DNA from: an uncultured Lachnospiraceae bacterium
GTDB lineage: Bacteria; Bacillota; Clostridia; Lachnospirales; Lachnospiraceae
NCBI GenBank assembly: GCA_902794095.1
Contig: CADBFZ010000009.1
Span: forward strand, 21,596-85,595
Reading direction: 5' to 3'
Length of the DNA: 64,000 nucleotides
How positions within the stretch are numbered: position 1 is the first letter of the stretch; each line of letters opens with the position of its first letter. Under the pieces are notes generated by a model. It saw only the letters and a list, made by a program, of their open reading frames with translations, was not told the DNA's origin and made no database searches. Both the position numbers and the translations under genes were made by a program. Positions 24,197 to 33,489 of the stretch are shown piece by piece.

Positions 24197-24256
24197 GTTT
24201 TTTAAAGATCCTGCTTGCAGGGATGAGCGACGAATTTTTTTCGGAGGCGGGAGTAA

Positions 24257-25858
24257 ATGCCTGAGAGATTAAAGGAATTATTGAACAGGATTAAAGAATG
24301 GTGGGATAAGTTTACCACAAGACAGAAAGGAATCATTGTTGGCCTTGCTGTCTTTTCCGTTGCTGTATTTGCTCTTATCGTATTCTTCGTATCAAGACCT
24401 AAGTACCAGGTTCTTATTACGGCAACATCCACCAAAGAGTCTGCGGAGATCATTGCGGTTCTTGATGAGAATTCAATTGCTCATGTCGAATCACAGGATG
24501 CTCTCACCATCAGCGTCGATACCAATCAGTACACGGCGGCACAGCTTGCACTCGGAACTTCAGGATTTGTTCCCGATGATTACAGCCTTGATGAAGCTCT
24601 TGCCAGCTCACTGTCTACAACTACCGGAGATACCGCAAAGAGATATCAGCTCTATCTTGAGAATAAACTCAGAGCGGTTATCTTATCCATCGAAGGAATT
24701 GATGATTGCAAAGTAAATCTCAACATCCCCGAAGATACCGGAACTCTCATTTCTAACGAGGAAGAAGCATCCGCTTACATTCAGGTTGAACATGACGGAA
24801 GCTTCACCGCAGCTAAGGCTGCAAATCTTGCAAAGTGCATCCAGACATTCCTCAGAAACAGCAATACCGCAAACATCACCATACTTGATTCCGACGGAAC
24901 ACTTCTTTTTGCCGGCGGTGATGATTATTCATCTTCAGGTATTGCAAATTCCATGCAGGAACTCAGAAACCAGGCTGAGGCAATGATTGCCAACCAGGTT
25001 AAGAAAGTTCTTCTCGGAACTCCCAATTACAACAATGTAGAAGTTACCAGTCATCTCGACATGGATTATTCCAATTACGAGAAGACTGTTAAAGAGTATT
25101 ATGCAAATTCCGATCGTACCGAAGGCATGCTTTCTCATGAGGAGACTTACGAGTCTTCATCAGAGAACGGAGTGGGCGGAGTTCCCGGAACCGATTCAAA
25201 CGGTGAGGGTACTACATACGTATCAAGCGATTACGATACCAGCTCATCCTCAACTGCTGAAACAGAGAGAGATTATCTTCCCAACGAGTCATCGGAGTAT
25301 AAGATCACTCCTGCGGGAGCTATCAATTACAACAACTCATCCATGTCCATCTCTGCCATCACTTATAAGGAGATCAGAGAAGAGGATGTCCGTGCACAGG
25401 GTCTTCTTGACGGAACCACATGGGAAGAGTATAAGCTTGCAAATTCTGCAGATCGTAAGCTTGAAGTAGACGAGGATCTTTACGCGGTAGCATCCAATGC
25501 AACCGGAATTCCTGTTTCCAACATTACGATCGTTGCTTACGAATCACCGATATTCTATGACAAGGAAAGCCTTCAGATCAGTTGGACTGTTGTACTGTCA
25601 GCATTCCTGTTCATCCTGATCCTCGGACTCCTTGCATTTGTCATCTTAAGGAGCATGGGTTCGAAGAAGACTCAGGAAGAGACTGCTCCCGAGCTTTCAG
25701 TCGAAGATCTTCTACAGTCAAATCCCGAGCCTCAGCTTGAGGATATCGATGTAGAGAATAAGTCCGAGACTCGAAGGATGATTGAAAAGTTTGTTGATGA
25801 AAATCCCGAAGCTGCTGCAGCCTTGCTTCGTAACTGGCTGACCGATGACTGGGGTTGA
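24257..25858 (+). CDS. fliF: Flagellar MS-ring protein FliF
   Basis: 533 residues. Two membrane helices flank a large extracytoplasmic ring domain: near residues 25-46 (IIVGLAVFSVAVFALIVFFV) and near 440-465 (TVVLSAFLFILILGLLAFVI). YscJ/FliF ring-building motifs follow the first helix (YQVLITATSTKESAEIIAVL). A Ser/Gly/Thr-rich segment near 290-330 is the variable β-collar region. The cytoplasmic tail (about 500-533) binds FliG. Start supported by GGAGGCGGGAG upstream. Confidence 0.95.
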   Translation: MPERLKELLNRIKEWWDKFTTRQKGIIVGLAVFSVAVFALIVFFVSRPKYQVLITATSTKESAEIIAVLDENSIAHVESQDALTISVDTNQYTAAQLALGTSGFVPDDYSLDEALASSLSTTTGDTAKRYQLYLENKLRAVILSIEGIDDCKVNLNIPEDTGTLISNEEEASAYIQVEHDGSFTAAKAANLAKCIQTFLRNSNTANITILDSDGTLLFAGGDDYSSSGIANSMQELRNQAEAMIANQVKKVLLGTPNYNNVEVTSHLDMDYSNYEKTVKEYYANSDRTEGMLSHEETYESSSENGVGGVPGTDSNGEGTTYVSSDYDTSSSSTAETERDYLPNESSEYKITPAGAINYNNSSMSISAITYKEIREEDVRAQGLLDGTTWEEYKLANSADRKLEVDEDLYAVASNATGIPVSNITIVAYESPIFYDKESLQISWTVVLSAFLFILILGLLAFVILRSMGSKKTQEETAPELSVEDLLQSNPEPQLEDIDVENKSETRRMIEKFVDENPEAAAALLRNWLTDDWG

Positions 25859-25877
25859 TCATAGGAGATACTAGCAA

Positions 25878-26894
25878 ATGGCTATGAACTCATCATCTGA
25901 AATAAGCGGGCTTCAGAAAGCCGCAATATTGCTTATCACATTGGGACCCGAGAGAAGTGCGGGTATATTTAAGCATCTCAAAGAAGAAGAGATCGAAGAG
26001 CTTACTCTTGAGATTGCCAATACCAGAACCGTAGGTCCTGATGTAAAAGAAGAAGTACTTGAAGAGTTCTACGGCGTGTGTCTTGCTCAGCAGTATATCG
26101 CAGAAGGCGGTATCGGATATGCAAGAGAACTCCTCGAGAAATCCCTCGGAAGCGAGAAGGCAATGGATGTCATCGGAAGACTTACCGCATCGCTTCAGGT
26201 TAAGCCTTTCGAGTTTGTACGTAAGACCGATGCATCCCAGCTTATTAACTTCATTCAGGACGAGCACCCTCAGACTATTGCGTTGATCCTGTCATACCTT
26301 GCACCTCAGCAGGCGGCGCAGATCATTTCCGGACTTGCTCCCGACAGACAGGCGGATGTTGCGAGAAGAATCGCGGTTATGGACAGAACAAGTCCCGACG
26401 TTATCAAAGAGGTTGAAGCAATCCTTGAGCAGAAGCTTGCTTCGCTGGTTAATCAGGATTACACCATCATCGGCGGTGTCGATTCCGTTGTCGAGATCCT
26501 CAACTCTGTCGACCGTGGAACAGAGAAACATATCATGGAATCTCTCGAGATCGAAGAGCCCGAACTTGCGGACGAGATCAGAAAGAAGATGTTCGTATTC
26601 GAAGATATCCTGCTGCTTGATGACAGATCCATCCAGAGAGTTCTTCGTGATGTTGATAATAACGACCTGGGTATTGCACTTAAGGCTGCAAATGAGCAGG
26701 TACAGAATGCTGTATTCAACAACCTGTCGAAGCGTCTTGCTACGATGATCAAGGAAGACATGGAATTCATGGGTCCTGTTCGTATGAAGGATGTTGAAGA
26801 AGCTCAGCAGAAGATTGTAAATATTATCCGTAAGCTTGAAGATTCCGGCGAGATCGTAATTTCAAGAGGCGGTGGAGACGAGATAGTTGTCTAA
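25878..26894 (+). CDS. fliG: Flagellar motor switch protein FliG
   Basis: 338 residues, normal length. It starts with the FliG N-terminal domain (LQKAAILLITLGPERSAGIF), has the middle-domain EHPQTIALILSYL motif and ends with the C-terminal torque domain (FVFEDILLLDDRSIQRVLRDV). FliG sits between FliF and the C ring and meets MotA. Its stop overlaps the fliH start by 8 bp. Confidence 0.96.
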   Translation: MAMNSSSEISGLQKAAILLITLGPERSAGIFKHLKEEEIEELTLEIANTRTVGPDVKEEVLEEFYGVCLAQQYIAEGGIGYARELLEKSLGSEKAMDVIGRLTASLQVKPFEFVRKTDASQLINFIQDEHPQTIALILSYLAPQQAAQIISGLAPDRQADVARRIAVMDRTSPDVIKEVEAILEQKLASLVNQDYTIIGGVDSVVEILNSVDRGTEKHIMESLEIEEPELADEIRKKMFVFEDILLLDDRSIQRVLRDVDNNDLGIALKAANEQVQNAVFNNLSKRLATMIKEDMEFMGPVRMKDVEEAQQKIVNIIRKLEDSGEIVISRGGGDEIVV

Positions 26895-27807
26895 TTTATA
26901 TAAAACTTCTTACATGAATATGGGTAGCGACAAGCGCGTTATCGATATGAACGAGCTTGTCAAAAAGAGGATCGATGCTCTCGGTTACAAGATGCAAAGA
27001 CCGGAGAATTCCGGATTTGTGGACGGTATCAATGCGGACAGTGTCGGCGTTGAAGAACTCGTAGAAGGTGTAACTTTAGAAAGCGATCTTTTTCCCGAAG
27101 GTGAGCCCGGCGGAGAAGCGGTCGAATTTTCCGAAGGTTTATCGGGTAATGTCATAAAGGGTGAATCCCATATTGATACCCAGGCTCTTTTAGATGCCGC
27201 ACATTCGGAAGCAGAGAGGATCATCGATACTGCCAAAGAATCCGCTGCGAAGATAGAAGGCGAAGCAAGAGCCAACGCAGATTCTCTTCTGGAAGAATCC
27301 AGAACTAAGGGCTATGAAGCCGGCTATTCCGAAGGCATGGAAAAAGCAGCCCAGGAAATGCAGGATATGAGAGAAGCTCTCGACAGAGAAAAAGAGGAAC
27401 TCGAGGAACTGTATCAGAAGAGACTTAATGATATGGAGCCCGAGCTTGTGGAGACCATAACCGATGTTTATGAGCACATCCTCAAGGTTGACCTTAAGAT
27501 CCATAAGACAATAGCAGGCCATCTGCTTGCAAATGCACTGAGAAACATAGAAGGCTCAAGAAGCTTTTTTATACATATCAGCAGAGACAATTTTGATTAT
27601 GTGAATTCCAGAAAAGGAGTTCTCGAAGAAGCTGTTAAGGTTCCCGGAAGCATCATCGAGATCATGGAGGATATATCACTTCCTCCCGATTCATGTATGA
27701 TCGAGACCGACGGAGGAATCTTTGACTGCAGTCTCGGTACGGAATTGTCAGAGCTTTCCACTAAGCTCAGAATGCTGTCTTACAGCAAGGATGATTCTGA
27801 CAAATAA
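26887..27807 (+). CDS. fliH: Flagellar export ATPase regulator FliH
   Basis: 306 residues from TTG 26887, which overlaps the fliG stop and gives the family-like start MSNLYK. ATG 26914 is the alternative. The middle is a long charged coiled coil with the FliH/YscL segment EGMEKAAQEMQDMREAL. The C-terminal domain (VDLKIHKTIAGHLLANALRN) binds FliI. FliH holds FliI at the export gate. A strong hairpin at 27807-27829 begins at the stop codon. Confidence 0.88.
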   Translation: MSNLYKTSYMNMGSDKRVIDMNELVKKRIDALGYKMQRPENSGFVDGINADSVGVEELVEGVTLESDLFPEGEPGGEAVEFSEGLSGNVIKGESHIDTQALLDAAHSEAERIIDTAKESAAKIEGEARANADSLLEESRTKGYEAGYSEGMEKAAQEMQDMREALDREKEELEELYQKRLNDMEPELVETITDVYEHILKVDLKIHKTIAGHLLANALRNIEGSRSFFIHISRDNFDYVNSRKGVLEEAVKVPGSIIEIMEDISLPPDSCMIETDGGIFDCSLGTELSELSTKLRMLSYSKDDSDK

Positions 27808-27829
27808 AAGGCCGGGGCTGCCGGCCTTT
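27807..27829 (+). promoter_or_regulatory. GC-rich intraoperonic hairpin between fliH and fliI
   Basis: AAAGGCCGG (27807-27815) pairs exactly with CCGGCCTTT (27821-27829) around GGCTG, followed by GTTTATAT, a weak U tract. It looks like a partial terminator or RNA-processing signal inside the operon. Confidence 0.55.
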
Positions 27830-27846
27830 GTTTATATGGTGGATGT

Positions 27847-29193
27847 ATGGTAACCGTCAAGGACGTTGATTATTCAAAATACAATAAAGCTGTCCAGTTT
27901 ACCTTTTTCAAGAAGATGGGAAAGGTTATTAACGTTGTCGGACTTACCATAGAATCCGCAGGACCCGATGCAAAACTCGGAGACCTCTGCAGGATAATCC
28001 CTAAGAGTGAAGAAACGGGAGAAACATCATCTGCCGAGATTCTTGCTGAGGTAGTAGGATTCAAAGATAAGAAAACACTTCTCATGCCCTACGGAGTTAC
28101 CGATGGTATCGGTCTCGGAAGCGTTGTTATCAATACCGGTTATCCTCTTATGGTTACCGCAAGCAGACAGCTTCTGGGTAAGACTCTTAACGCGCTCGGT
28201 GAGCCTGCCGACGGAACGGAAATCACCGGTGAGAAATACTCTGTTGAAAATGCTCCCCCCGATCCCATGAGAAGAGCAATCATAGATTCCGTACTTCCTC
28301 TGGGGGTTAAAGCCGTAGACGGAATGATCACACTCGGTAAGGGACAGAGAATCGGAATCTTTGCAGGATCCGGTGTCGGTAAATCAACCCTTATGGGTAT
28401 GTTCGCGCGTAACACAAAGGCTGATATCAACGTCATTGCTCTTATCGGAGAGCGAGGCAGAGAGGTCAGGGAATTCATAGAAAGAGACCTCGGTGAAGAG
28501 GGTATGAGACGAAGCGTTGTCGTAGTTGCAACTTCCGACAGACCCGCACTCGAGCGTAAAAAGGCAGCTCTTACCGCAACCGCAATTGCCGAGTATTTCA
28601 GAGATCAGGGTGAAGATGTACTTCTCATGATGGACTCCCTTACCCGTTTCTCTATGGCACAGCGTGAGATAGGACTTGCAAGCGGTGAGCCTCCCGTAAC
28701 AAGAGGATATCCTCCTTCGGTATATTCAGAGATGCCCAAGCTCCTTGAAAGGGCAGGTAATTCCGACAGAGGATCCATTACCGGACTTTACACCGTACTT
28801 GTAGACGGAGACGATTTCAACGAACCCATAACCGATACCGCACGAAGCATTCTCGACGGACATATCATCCTCGACAGAAAGCTCGGTCATAAGAATCATT
28901 ATCCTGCAATCGATGTTCTTATGAGCATATCCAGATGTATGAGTTCAATCTGCGATAAGAAACATAAAGCTGCAGCAAGCAGGCTTAAGACCGTACTTGC
29001 CACATATAACGAGGCAGAGGATCTTATCAACATAGGTGCATATAAGAGCGGATCTAATCCCAACATCGACTATGCCATAAGCAAGATCAATGCCGTTAAC
29101 GATTTCCTTTGCCAGGATACGGATGCCAAGTACACATTCGAAGAAAGCGTAAATCTGCTTGAGGCACTTTTTGACGGTGATGCACCCAAATAA
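27847..29193 (+). CDS. fliI: Flagellum-specific export ATPase FliI
   Basis: 448 residues. F1-β-like ATPase with Walker A GIFAGSGVGKSTLMG, the ALIGERGREVREFIE segment, Walker B VLLMMDSLTRF, and SVYSEMPKLLERAG, all typical of FliI/YscN. It powers unfolding and entry of substrates into the export gate. GGTGG lies 5-6 nt before ATG 27847. Genes fliH, fliI and fliJ form the soluble export complex. Confidence 0.97.
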   Translation: MVTVKDVDYSKYNKAVQFTFFKKMGKVINVVGLTIESAGPDAKLGDLCRIIPKSEETGETSSAEILAEVVGFKDKKTLLMPYGVTDGIGLGSVVINTGYPLMVTASRQLLGKTLNALGEPADGTEITGEKYSVENAPPDPMRRAIIDSVLPLGVKAVDGMITLGKGQRIGIFAGSGVGKSTLMGMFARNTKADINVIALIGERGREVREFIERDLGEEGMRRSVVVVATSDRPALERKKAALTATAIAEYFRDQGEDVLLMMDSLTRFSMAQREIGLASGEPPVTRGYPPSVYSEMPKLLERAGNSDRGSITGLYTVLVDGDDFNEPITDTARSILDGHIILDRKLGHKNHYPAIDVLMSISRCMSSICDKKHKAAASRLKTVLATYNEAEDLINIGAYKSGSNPNIDYAISKINAVNDFLCQDTDAKYTFEESVNLLEALFDGDAPK

Positions 29194-29206
29194 CAGAGGG
29201 ATATAA

Positions 29207-29662
29207 ATGGCAAGATTCAGGTACAAATTGCAGAATATCCTGAGCATCAAAGAGAAGATGGAGACTCAGGCCAAGCAATCTTTTGCGGATGCGAAGAGAA
29301 AGCTTGATCTTGAGAATGAAGCTCTTGAAGCTCTGCTTGCCAGAAAGCGTGAGATAGAACGACATGCCGTCGAGATCCTTAAAGGCGACCTTGATATGCA
29401 TGAGATCGAAGATACACAGATGGCCCGCATCATAATTGACCAGAAAATCGGAGAACAGAGACTTAACGTCAGCAAAGCCGAAACAGCACTCGAGAATGCA
29501 AGGTCGCAGCTTGAAGAAGCGGTCAAAGAGAGAAAGACTCACGAGAAGCTAAAAGAGAAACAATTCGACGAATTCATTCGTGAAGAAAACAGAACCGAAA
29601 GTAAGACCATCGATGAACTGACCACTTACACATACGGACAGAAGGTGACTGAAAATGGCTAA
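29207..29662 (+). CDS. fliJ: Flagellar export protein FliJ
   Basis: 151 residues, almost entirely coiled coil (FRYKLQNILSIKEKMETQAK start, then alternating Glu/Lys heptads), as expected for FliJ, the γ-subunit-like stalk of the FliI hexamer. Assigned by position after fliI, length and the N-terminal pattern. It overlaps the next gene by 8 bp. Confidence 0.9.
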   Translation: MARFRYKLQNILSIKEKMETQAKQSFADAKRKLDLENEALEALLARKREIERHAVEILKGDLDMHEIEDTQMARIIIDQKIGEQRLNVSKAETALENARSQLEEAVKERKTHEKLKEKQFDEFIREENRTESKTIDELTTYTYGQKVTENG

Positions 29663-30536
29663 AGAACTTACACCTGAAGAAAAAGCAGCTCGCGAAGAGA
29701 AAAAGCGCCTCCAGGAAGAAAAGAAGAAATTAAAAAAAGACCAGGCCGCTCAGAAGAAAGAAGCCAAGAAGCGTGCCAAGGAAATCGCCAAGCAGGAAGA
29801 AGAGCTTGAAGCTGATGAGGAAGGCGGCGGATTTGTAACGTTCATTGCCACCTTGTTTATCGTTCTTCTCTGGCTTGTTGTTGCCGTCGTTATGATCAAG
29901 ATCGACGTGGGCGGATTCGGAAGTTCCGTTCTTGCACCGGTTCTTAAAGATGTTCCCGTTCTCAACAGGATCCTTCCTTCAGGAACCGTCACCGAAACAC
30001 TGGATCCCACAATGTATGGCGGATATACCAATCTTCAGGATGCGGTTGCAAGAATTTATGCTCTTGAAACCGAACTTGATGCGGTTAAGAGTTCTGCCGT
30101 AACCAAGGATGAGAGAATAGCTGCTCTTGAAGCAGAGGTCACAAGACTTTCCGAGTTTGAAACCATGCAGGTTGATTTCCAGCGTATTCGAAATGAGTTC
30201 TACGAGGAAGTCGTCTACGCCGAGAACGGACCCGGAGCAGAGGAATACGTCAAATACTATGAGACCATGGATCCAACTACCGCAGAATTCCTCTATAAGC
30301 AGGTTATCGAGGAACTTCAGGTATCAAAGGAGATCCAGGACTATGTCTCGGCATATTCAAGCATGAAACCCAAGGAAGCCGCAGCGCTTTTCGAGCAGAT
30401 GACGGATACTGAAGGCATCCAGCTTGCCGCCAGAATTCTCGGAGCCATGAACCCCGAAGACAGAGCTGCGATCTTTAACGAAATGGACAAAGAAATCGCT
30501 GCAAGGATCACCAAGATACTCGATCCCGAAAGCTGA
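29655..30536 (+). CDS. MotE/YlxF-like flagellar protein with MgtE-N-like domain
   Basis: 293 residues. A highly charged N-terminal coiled coil (1-55), one membrane helix (about 58-82, VTFIATLFIVLLWLVVAVVM), a second coiled coil, and a C-terminal MgtE_N-like repeat domain (YSSMKPKEAAALFEQM; ARILGAMNPEDRAAIFNEM). In Firmicutes the gene between fliJ and fliK (ylxF) encodes such proteins, related to MotE, a chaperone that stabilises stator or export components. The exact role here is inferred from position. Confidence 0.8.
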   Translation: MAKELTPEEKAAREEKKRLQEEKKKLKKDQAAQKKEAKKRAKEIAKQEEELEADEEGGGFVTFIATLFIVLLWLVVAVVMIKIDVGGFGSSVLAPVLKDVPVLNRILPSGTVTETLDPTMYGGYTNLQDAVARIYALETELDAVKSSAVTKDERIAALEAEVTRLSEFETMQVDFQRIRNEFYEEVVYAENGPGAEEYVKYYETMDPTTAEFLYKQVIEELQVSKEIQDYVSAYSSMKPKEAAALFEQMTDTEGIQLAARILGAMNPEDRAAIFNEMDKEIAARITKILDPES

Positions 30537-30555
30537 TATTTATAAGATAAACAGA

Positions 30556-30584
30556 CTTAAGTTTTTGCATCAGCCTGCCGATAT
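30556..30584 (+). promoter_or_regulatory. Sigma-D promoter upstream of fliK
   Basis: CTTAAG (30556-30561), exactly 15 bp, then GCCGATAT (30577-30584). This fits the Firmicute sigma-D consensus TAAA-N15-GCCGATAT with a single -35 difference, and has the same layout as the site at 32915-32943. Confidence 0.8.
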
Positions 30585-30644
30585 ATATCCCAGCAGGGGT
30601 ATACTCTGCCATTACCCTAATGGGAGAAAGGAAGGAATTGCATA

Positions 30645-32099
30645 ATGGGCATCACACCTATCACCGATGCCTCGGGTCTTATGGATCAGATTGCTATGCC
30701 GGGCGTAAATCCTGCGCAGAGCACCAAGTCGGGAAGTGATTTCAAGACCATCTGGAGCGATCAGGCTACAAATTCCGCAAACGCTGCGGATAAGATCTCC
30801 ACTTATGTGGATAAAGACAATACGGCCGATAACAATCGCCCTGATGTCAAAACAGATGATCACACAACCCTTAAGGCAAACAGATCACAGAAAGATAACG
30901 AAGCGTCACAGACAGATGTGAAGGGCACGGACAGCCCTGACGAAACCGGATACACCAAGGCGGCGGATAATGCCAAGGACGGTGGAGTGCTCAAGGATGA
31001 GGACATTGAAAGCGCACAGGAAGTTCTTGCATCTACGATTGCGGAACTCGTGCAGAAGATTACCGAGATACTCGGAATCGAACCTGAGGAATTTGAAAAT
31101 CTCCTTCAGGCGAGCGGTATCGACAAGATGCAGCTTTTGGACAGCGAAGTTCTTTCTTCGTTTATGGTTCAAGCTCTCGGTGCAGATTCAAGGCTTTCAC
31201 TTCTTACCGATGAAGCAAATTACGATCTGTTTAGCAGCGCTATGGAGGCTCTTAACGAGATTCTCGGAAGAGACAGCGGAATCGAAGACCTTAATATCGG
31301 TGAACTGAAAGAACTTGTATCGGACGTAACAGAGAAGCAGGGAAATGAAATTCCCGTAAGCGAAGTTCTTCCCGAAGTTAAGTCCGAGAAACCCGAAACA
31401 GTCAGATACGAGAGAGATTCCAACGGAAACTTCATCCGCACGGATGTAACCGAAGGCGGAAGCGAAGTAGGAGAGGCCACTCTTGTAACTAAGGCTTACA
31501 AACCTGAAAATCAGAAACAGAGTTCAGGTGATTCCAAGAACGGAAACGGATCCGATCATATGATGAACACAGCTCAGGCTTTTGATGATATCAAGCCCGA
31601 AGCACCTGTTCAGGTTCAGGAGACGGCATTTACTTATACCGAGAACGTTAATGAAATTGCCGAGCAGATCCTTGATCATATGAAGACCGTAACAAACGGA
31701 GATTACTCCGATGTCGAGATGCAGCTTCATCCCGCTTCACTCGGAACTCTTCAGATCCATGTAACGAATAATGCCGGAGTACTTACCGCAAGTTTCGTAA
31801 CCGAAAACGAGGCAGTAAGATCGGCGGTTGAAAGCCAGATGGTCAGACTGATCGAACAGTTTGAAACCCAGGGCATCAAGATTGAAGCAGTTGAAGTAAC
31901 CGTAGCATCCCACGCATTTGAGCAGGGAAATGATGCGGGCAGATCAAATGAATCCGGAGAAGGTTCACAGAAGCGTTCCAGAAGGATTAATCTCGGAGAA
32001 CTTACGGATGATGCGGAGATCGAAGACATGGAAGAAGACGAGAAGATAGCGGCCGAGATGATGGCAGCTAACGGAAACACCGTTGATTTCCAGGCTTAA
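30645..32099 (+). CDS. fliK: Flagellar hook-length control protein FliK
   Basis: 484 residues. The N-terminal half is low in hydrophobics and variable, as in molecular-ruler FliK proteins. The conserved C-terminal domain (VEMQLHPASLGTLQIHVTNN, then ASFVTENEAVRSAVESQM) is the FliK switch domain that contacts FlhB. FliK measures hook length and flips export from hook to filament proteins. A sigma-D-type promoter lies 60 bp upstream. Confidence 0.92.
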   Translation: MGITPITDASGLMDQIAMPGVNPAQSTKSGSDFKTIWSDQATNSANAADKISTYVDKDNTADNNRPDVKTDDHTTLKANRSQKDNEASQTDVKGTDSPDETGYTKAADNAKDGGVLKDEDIESAQEVLASTIAELVQKITEILGIEPEEFENLLQASGIDKMQLLDSEVLSSFMVQALGADSRLSLLTDEANYDLFSSAMEALNEILGRDSGIEDLNIGELKELVSDVTEKQGNEIPVSEVLPEVKSEKPETVRYERDSNGNFIRTDVTEGGSEVGEATLVTKAYKPENQKQSSGDSKNGNGSDHMMNTAQAFDDIKPEAPVQVQETAFTYTENVNEIAEQILDHMKTVTNGDYSDVEMQLHPASLGTLQIHVTNNAGVLTASFVTENEAVRSAVESQMVRLIEQFETQGIKIEAVEVTVASHAFEQGNDAGRSNESGEGSQKRSRRINLGELTDDAEIEDMEEDEKIAAEMMAANGNTVDFQA

Positions 32100-32110
32100 A
32101 GGAGGCTCAT

Positions 32111-32902
32111 ATGGCATCAGTATCAGCAACAGTTAAAAACGGTGAGATCGTAACTTCGGCATCGCAGGATTCACTTTCATCTAAGGGCACGGACAAGAAT
32201 TCCGGCATGGATAAGGACGCGTTCCTCCAGCTTCTTGTAGCTCAGATGAAATACCAGGATCCTTTGGAGCCTACATCAAACACCGAATATATTTCACAGT
32301 ACGCACAGTTTTCACAGGTTGAGGCTCTTAACAATATGTCCACCACAATGGAACTTTCCAGATACAGTTCCTACGTAGGCAAGGAAGTTGTTATCCAGAG
32401 CACCGACGCTAGCGGTAAGACCACCGAGACCAGAGGCTTTGTCGATTATGTTACTTTCGAAGAGGGTAAGGCTTACTTCTCAATCGAAGGCAATCTTTAC
32501 AAGGCTGAGGATATGGTTACCGTTATCAGTAACGAGTTCAGTACCGCCCAGGACATTGCCAAGCAGTTTGCTCAGACCATTAAGGATCTTCCTGCAGTCG
32601 ATCAGATCAATTACAACGATCATGCAAACACCATCACCAATCTCTATAATCTCTACAATTCACTCGGCGACTATGAGAAGGGATTCCTCGATGAGGATGA
32701 TGTTAAGGCAATGAATCAGTACGTTGCCAAGCTCAATGAAATTCTTGTACAGCTTGCAAATGAAGCTGCCAAGGAGAAAGAGAAGGAAGAAGCCGAGAAG
32801 GTAGCGGCTGAGGGATCAAACACTCAGAATGCAGAGGAAGATGCAACTGAAATAGCCGAAAATGCAGCATCTCAGGGAGCTGTTACACCTGAGGAAGATT
32901 GA
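32111..32902 (+). CDS. flgD: Hook-capping protein FlgD with extra C-terminal helical domain
   Basis: 263 residues. The N-terminus is classical FlgD (MDKDAFLQLLVAQMKYQDPL, then NTEYISQYAQFSQVEALNNM), followed by a short β region (GKEVVIQ..., GFVDYVTFEEGKAYF). After ~residue 140 the sequence changes to a helical repeat-like segment (TIKDLPAVDQINYNDHANTI, then LYNLYNSLGDYEKGFL) and ends in a Lys/Glu-rich, acidic tail. The helical part resembles a module seen in many clostridial secreted surface proteins and is not part of standard FlgD. FlgD is the scaffold for FlgE polymerisation. Confidence 0.9.
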   Translation: MASVSATVKNGEIVTSASQDSLSSKGTDKNSGMDKDAFLQLLVAQMKYQDPLEPTSNTEYISQYAQFSQVEALNNMSTTMELSRYSSYVGKEVVIQSTDASGKTTETRGFVDYVTFEEGKAYFSIEGNLYKAEDMVTVISNEFSTAQDIAKQFAQTIKDLPAVDQINYNDHANTITNLYNLYNSLGDYEKGFLDEDDVKAMNQYVAKLNEILVQLANEAAKEKEKEEAEKVAAEGSNTQNAEEDATEIAENAASQGAVTPEED

Positions 32903-32914
32903 TATTGCTTAAGG

Positions 32915-32943
32915 CTTAAGAAAAGAGAGGTATGCGCCGATAT
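32915..32943 (+). promoter_or_regulatory. Sigma-D promoter upstream of the TIGR02530 gene and flgE
   Basis: CTTAAG (32915-32920), exactly 15 bp, then GCCGATAT (32936-32943), identical in both boxes to the fliK site. It lies in the 65-bp gap after flgD. Confidence 0.8.
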
Positions 32944-32967
32944 AAGTAATTGAAGGAGGAAAGTCAT

Positions 32968-33354
32968 ATGGAAATGAACGTGCAGACATTATATGCAGCC
33001 GGATTATCCAAGAACCTGACTTCCAGAACTTCGGTCACCTCATCCGATACCAAATCCGGAAAGACCTTCGGGAATATCCTCGCGGAAAAAGAAAAAGAGG
33101 CCGGACAGGTAAAGTTTTCAAAGCACGCATCGCTCAGGATGAGCGACCGGGGGCTTGAAATGTCTGATGAACAGCTCGGGAGACTTTCAAACGGAACGGA
33201 TATGGCGGCAGACAAGGGTATAAACGATTCACTTGTTATGATAGACGATCTTGCATTTATCGTTAATGTCCCTTCCCGCACGGTGATCACGGCATTGGAA
33301 GCCGGTGGTGATACCAACGTATTTACAAACATAAACGGAGCGGTTATAGCGTAA
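32968..33354 (+). CDS. Flagellar operon protein, TIGR02530 family
   Basis: 128 residues from ATG 32968, with GGAGGAAAG upstream; a TTG at 32950 would hide the ribosome site. The segment VKFSKHASLRMSDRGLEMSD and the ending NVFTNINGAVI are the hallmarks of the small flagellar-operon protein that lies between flgD and flgE in Firmicutes. Its function is not established; position suggests help in hook assembly. Confidence 0.88.
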   Translation: MEMNVQTLYAAGLSKNLTSRTSVTSSDTKSGKTFGNILAEKEKEAGQVKFSKHASLRMSDRGLEMSDEQLGRLSNGTDMAADKGINDSLVMIDDLAFIVNVPSRTVITALEAGGDTNVFTNINGAVIA

Positions 33355-33415
33355 AGGCCGGACCTGGATGGAGGCCGGGGTACCCGAATGACAGAAGGAC
33401 CCCTCTAAATAACCG

Positions 33416-33479
33416 GAAGCATTCGCTTCATGCGGGATAATCTCCCAAAATACTCCGATTTTTAATTTAAAAATGGAGG
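33416..33479 (+). promoter_or_regulatory. Structured leader of flgE with possible ribosome-site hairpin
   Basis: Part of the 135-bp gap before flgE. A small hairpin (GAAGC/GCTTC, 33416-33429) is followed by a longer one, 33453-33478, in which CTCC (33453-33456) pairs with GGAG (33475-33478) above a 7-bp A/U stem. The GGAGG of flgE (33475-33479) is thus folded away in the predicted structure. Confidence 0.45.
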
Positions 33480-33489
33480 AAACTGTCCT

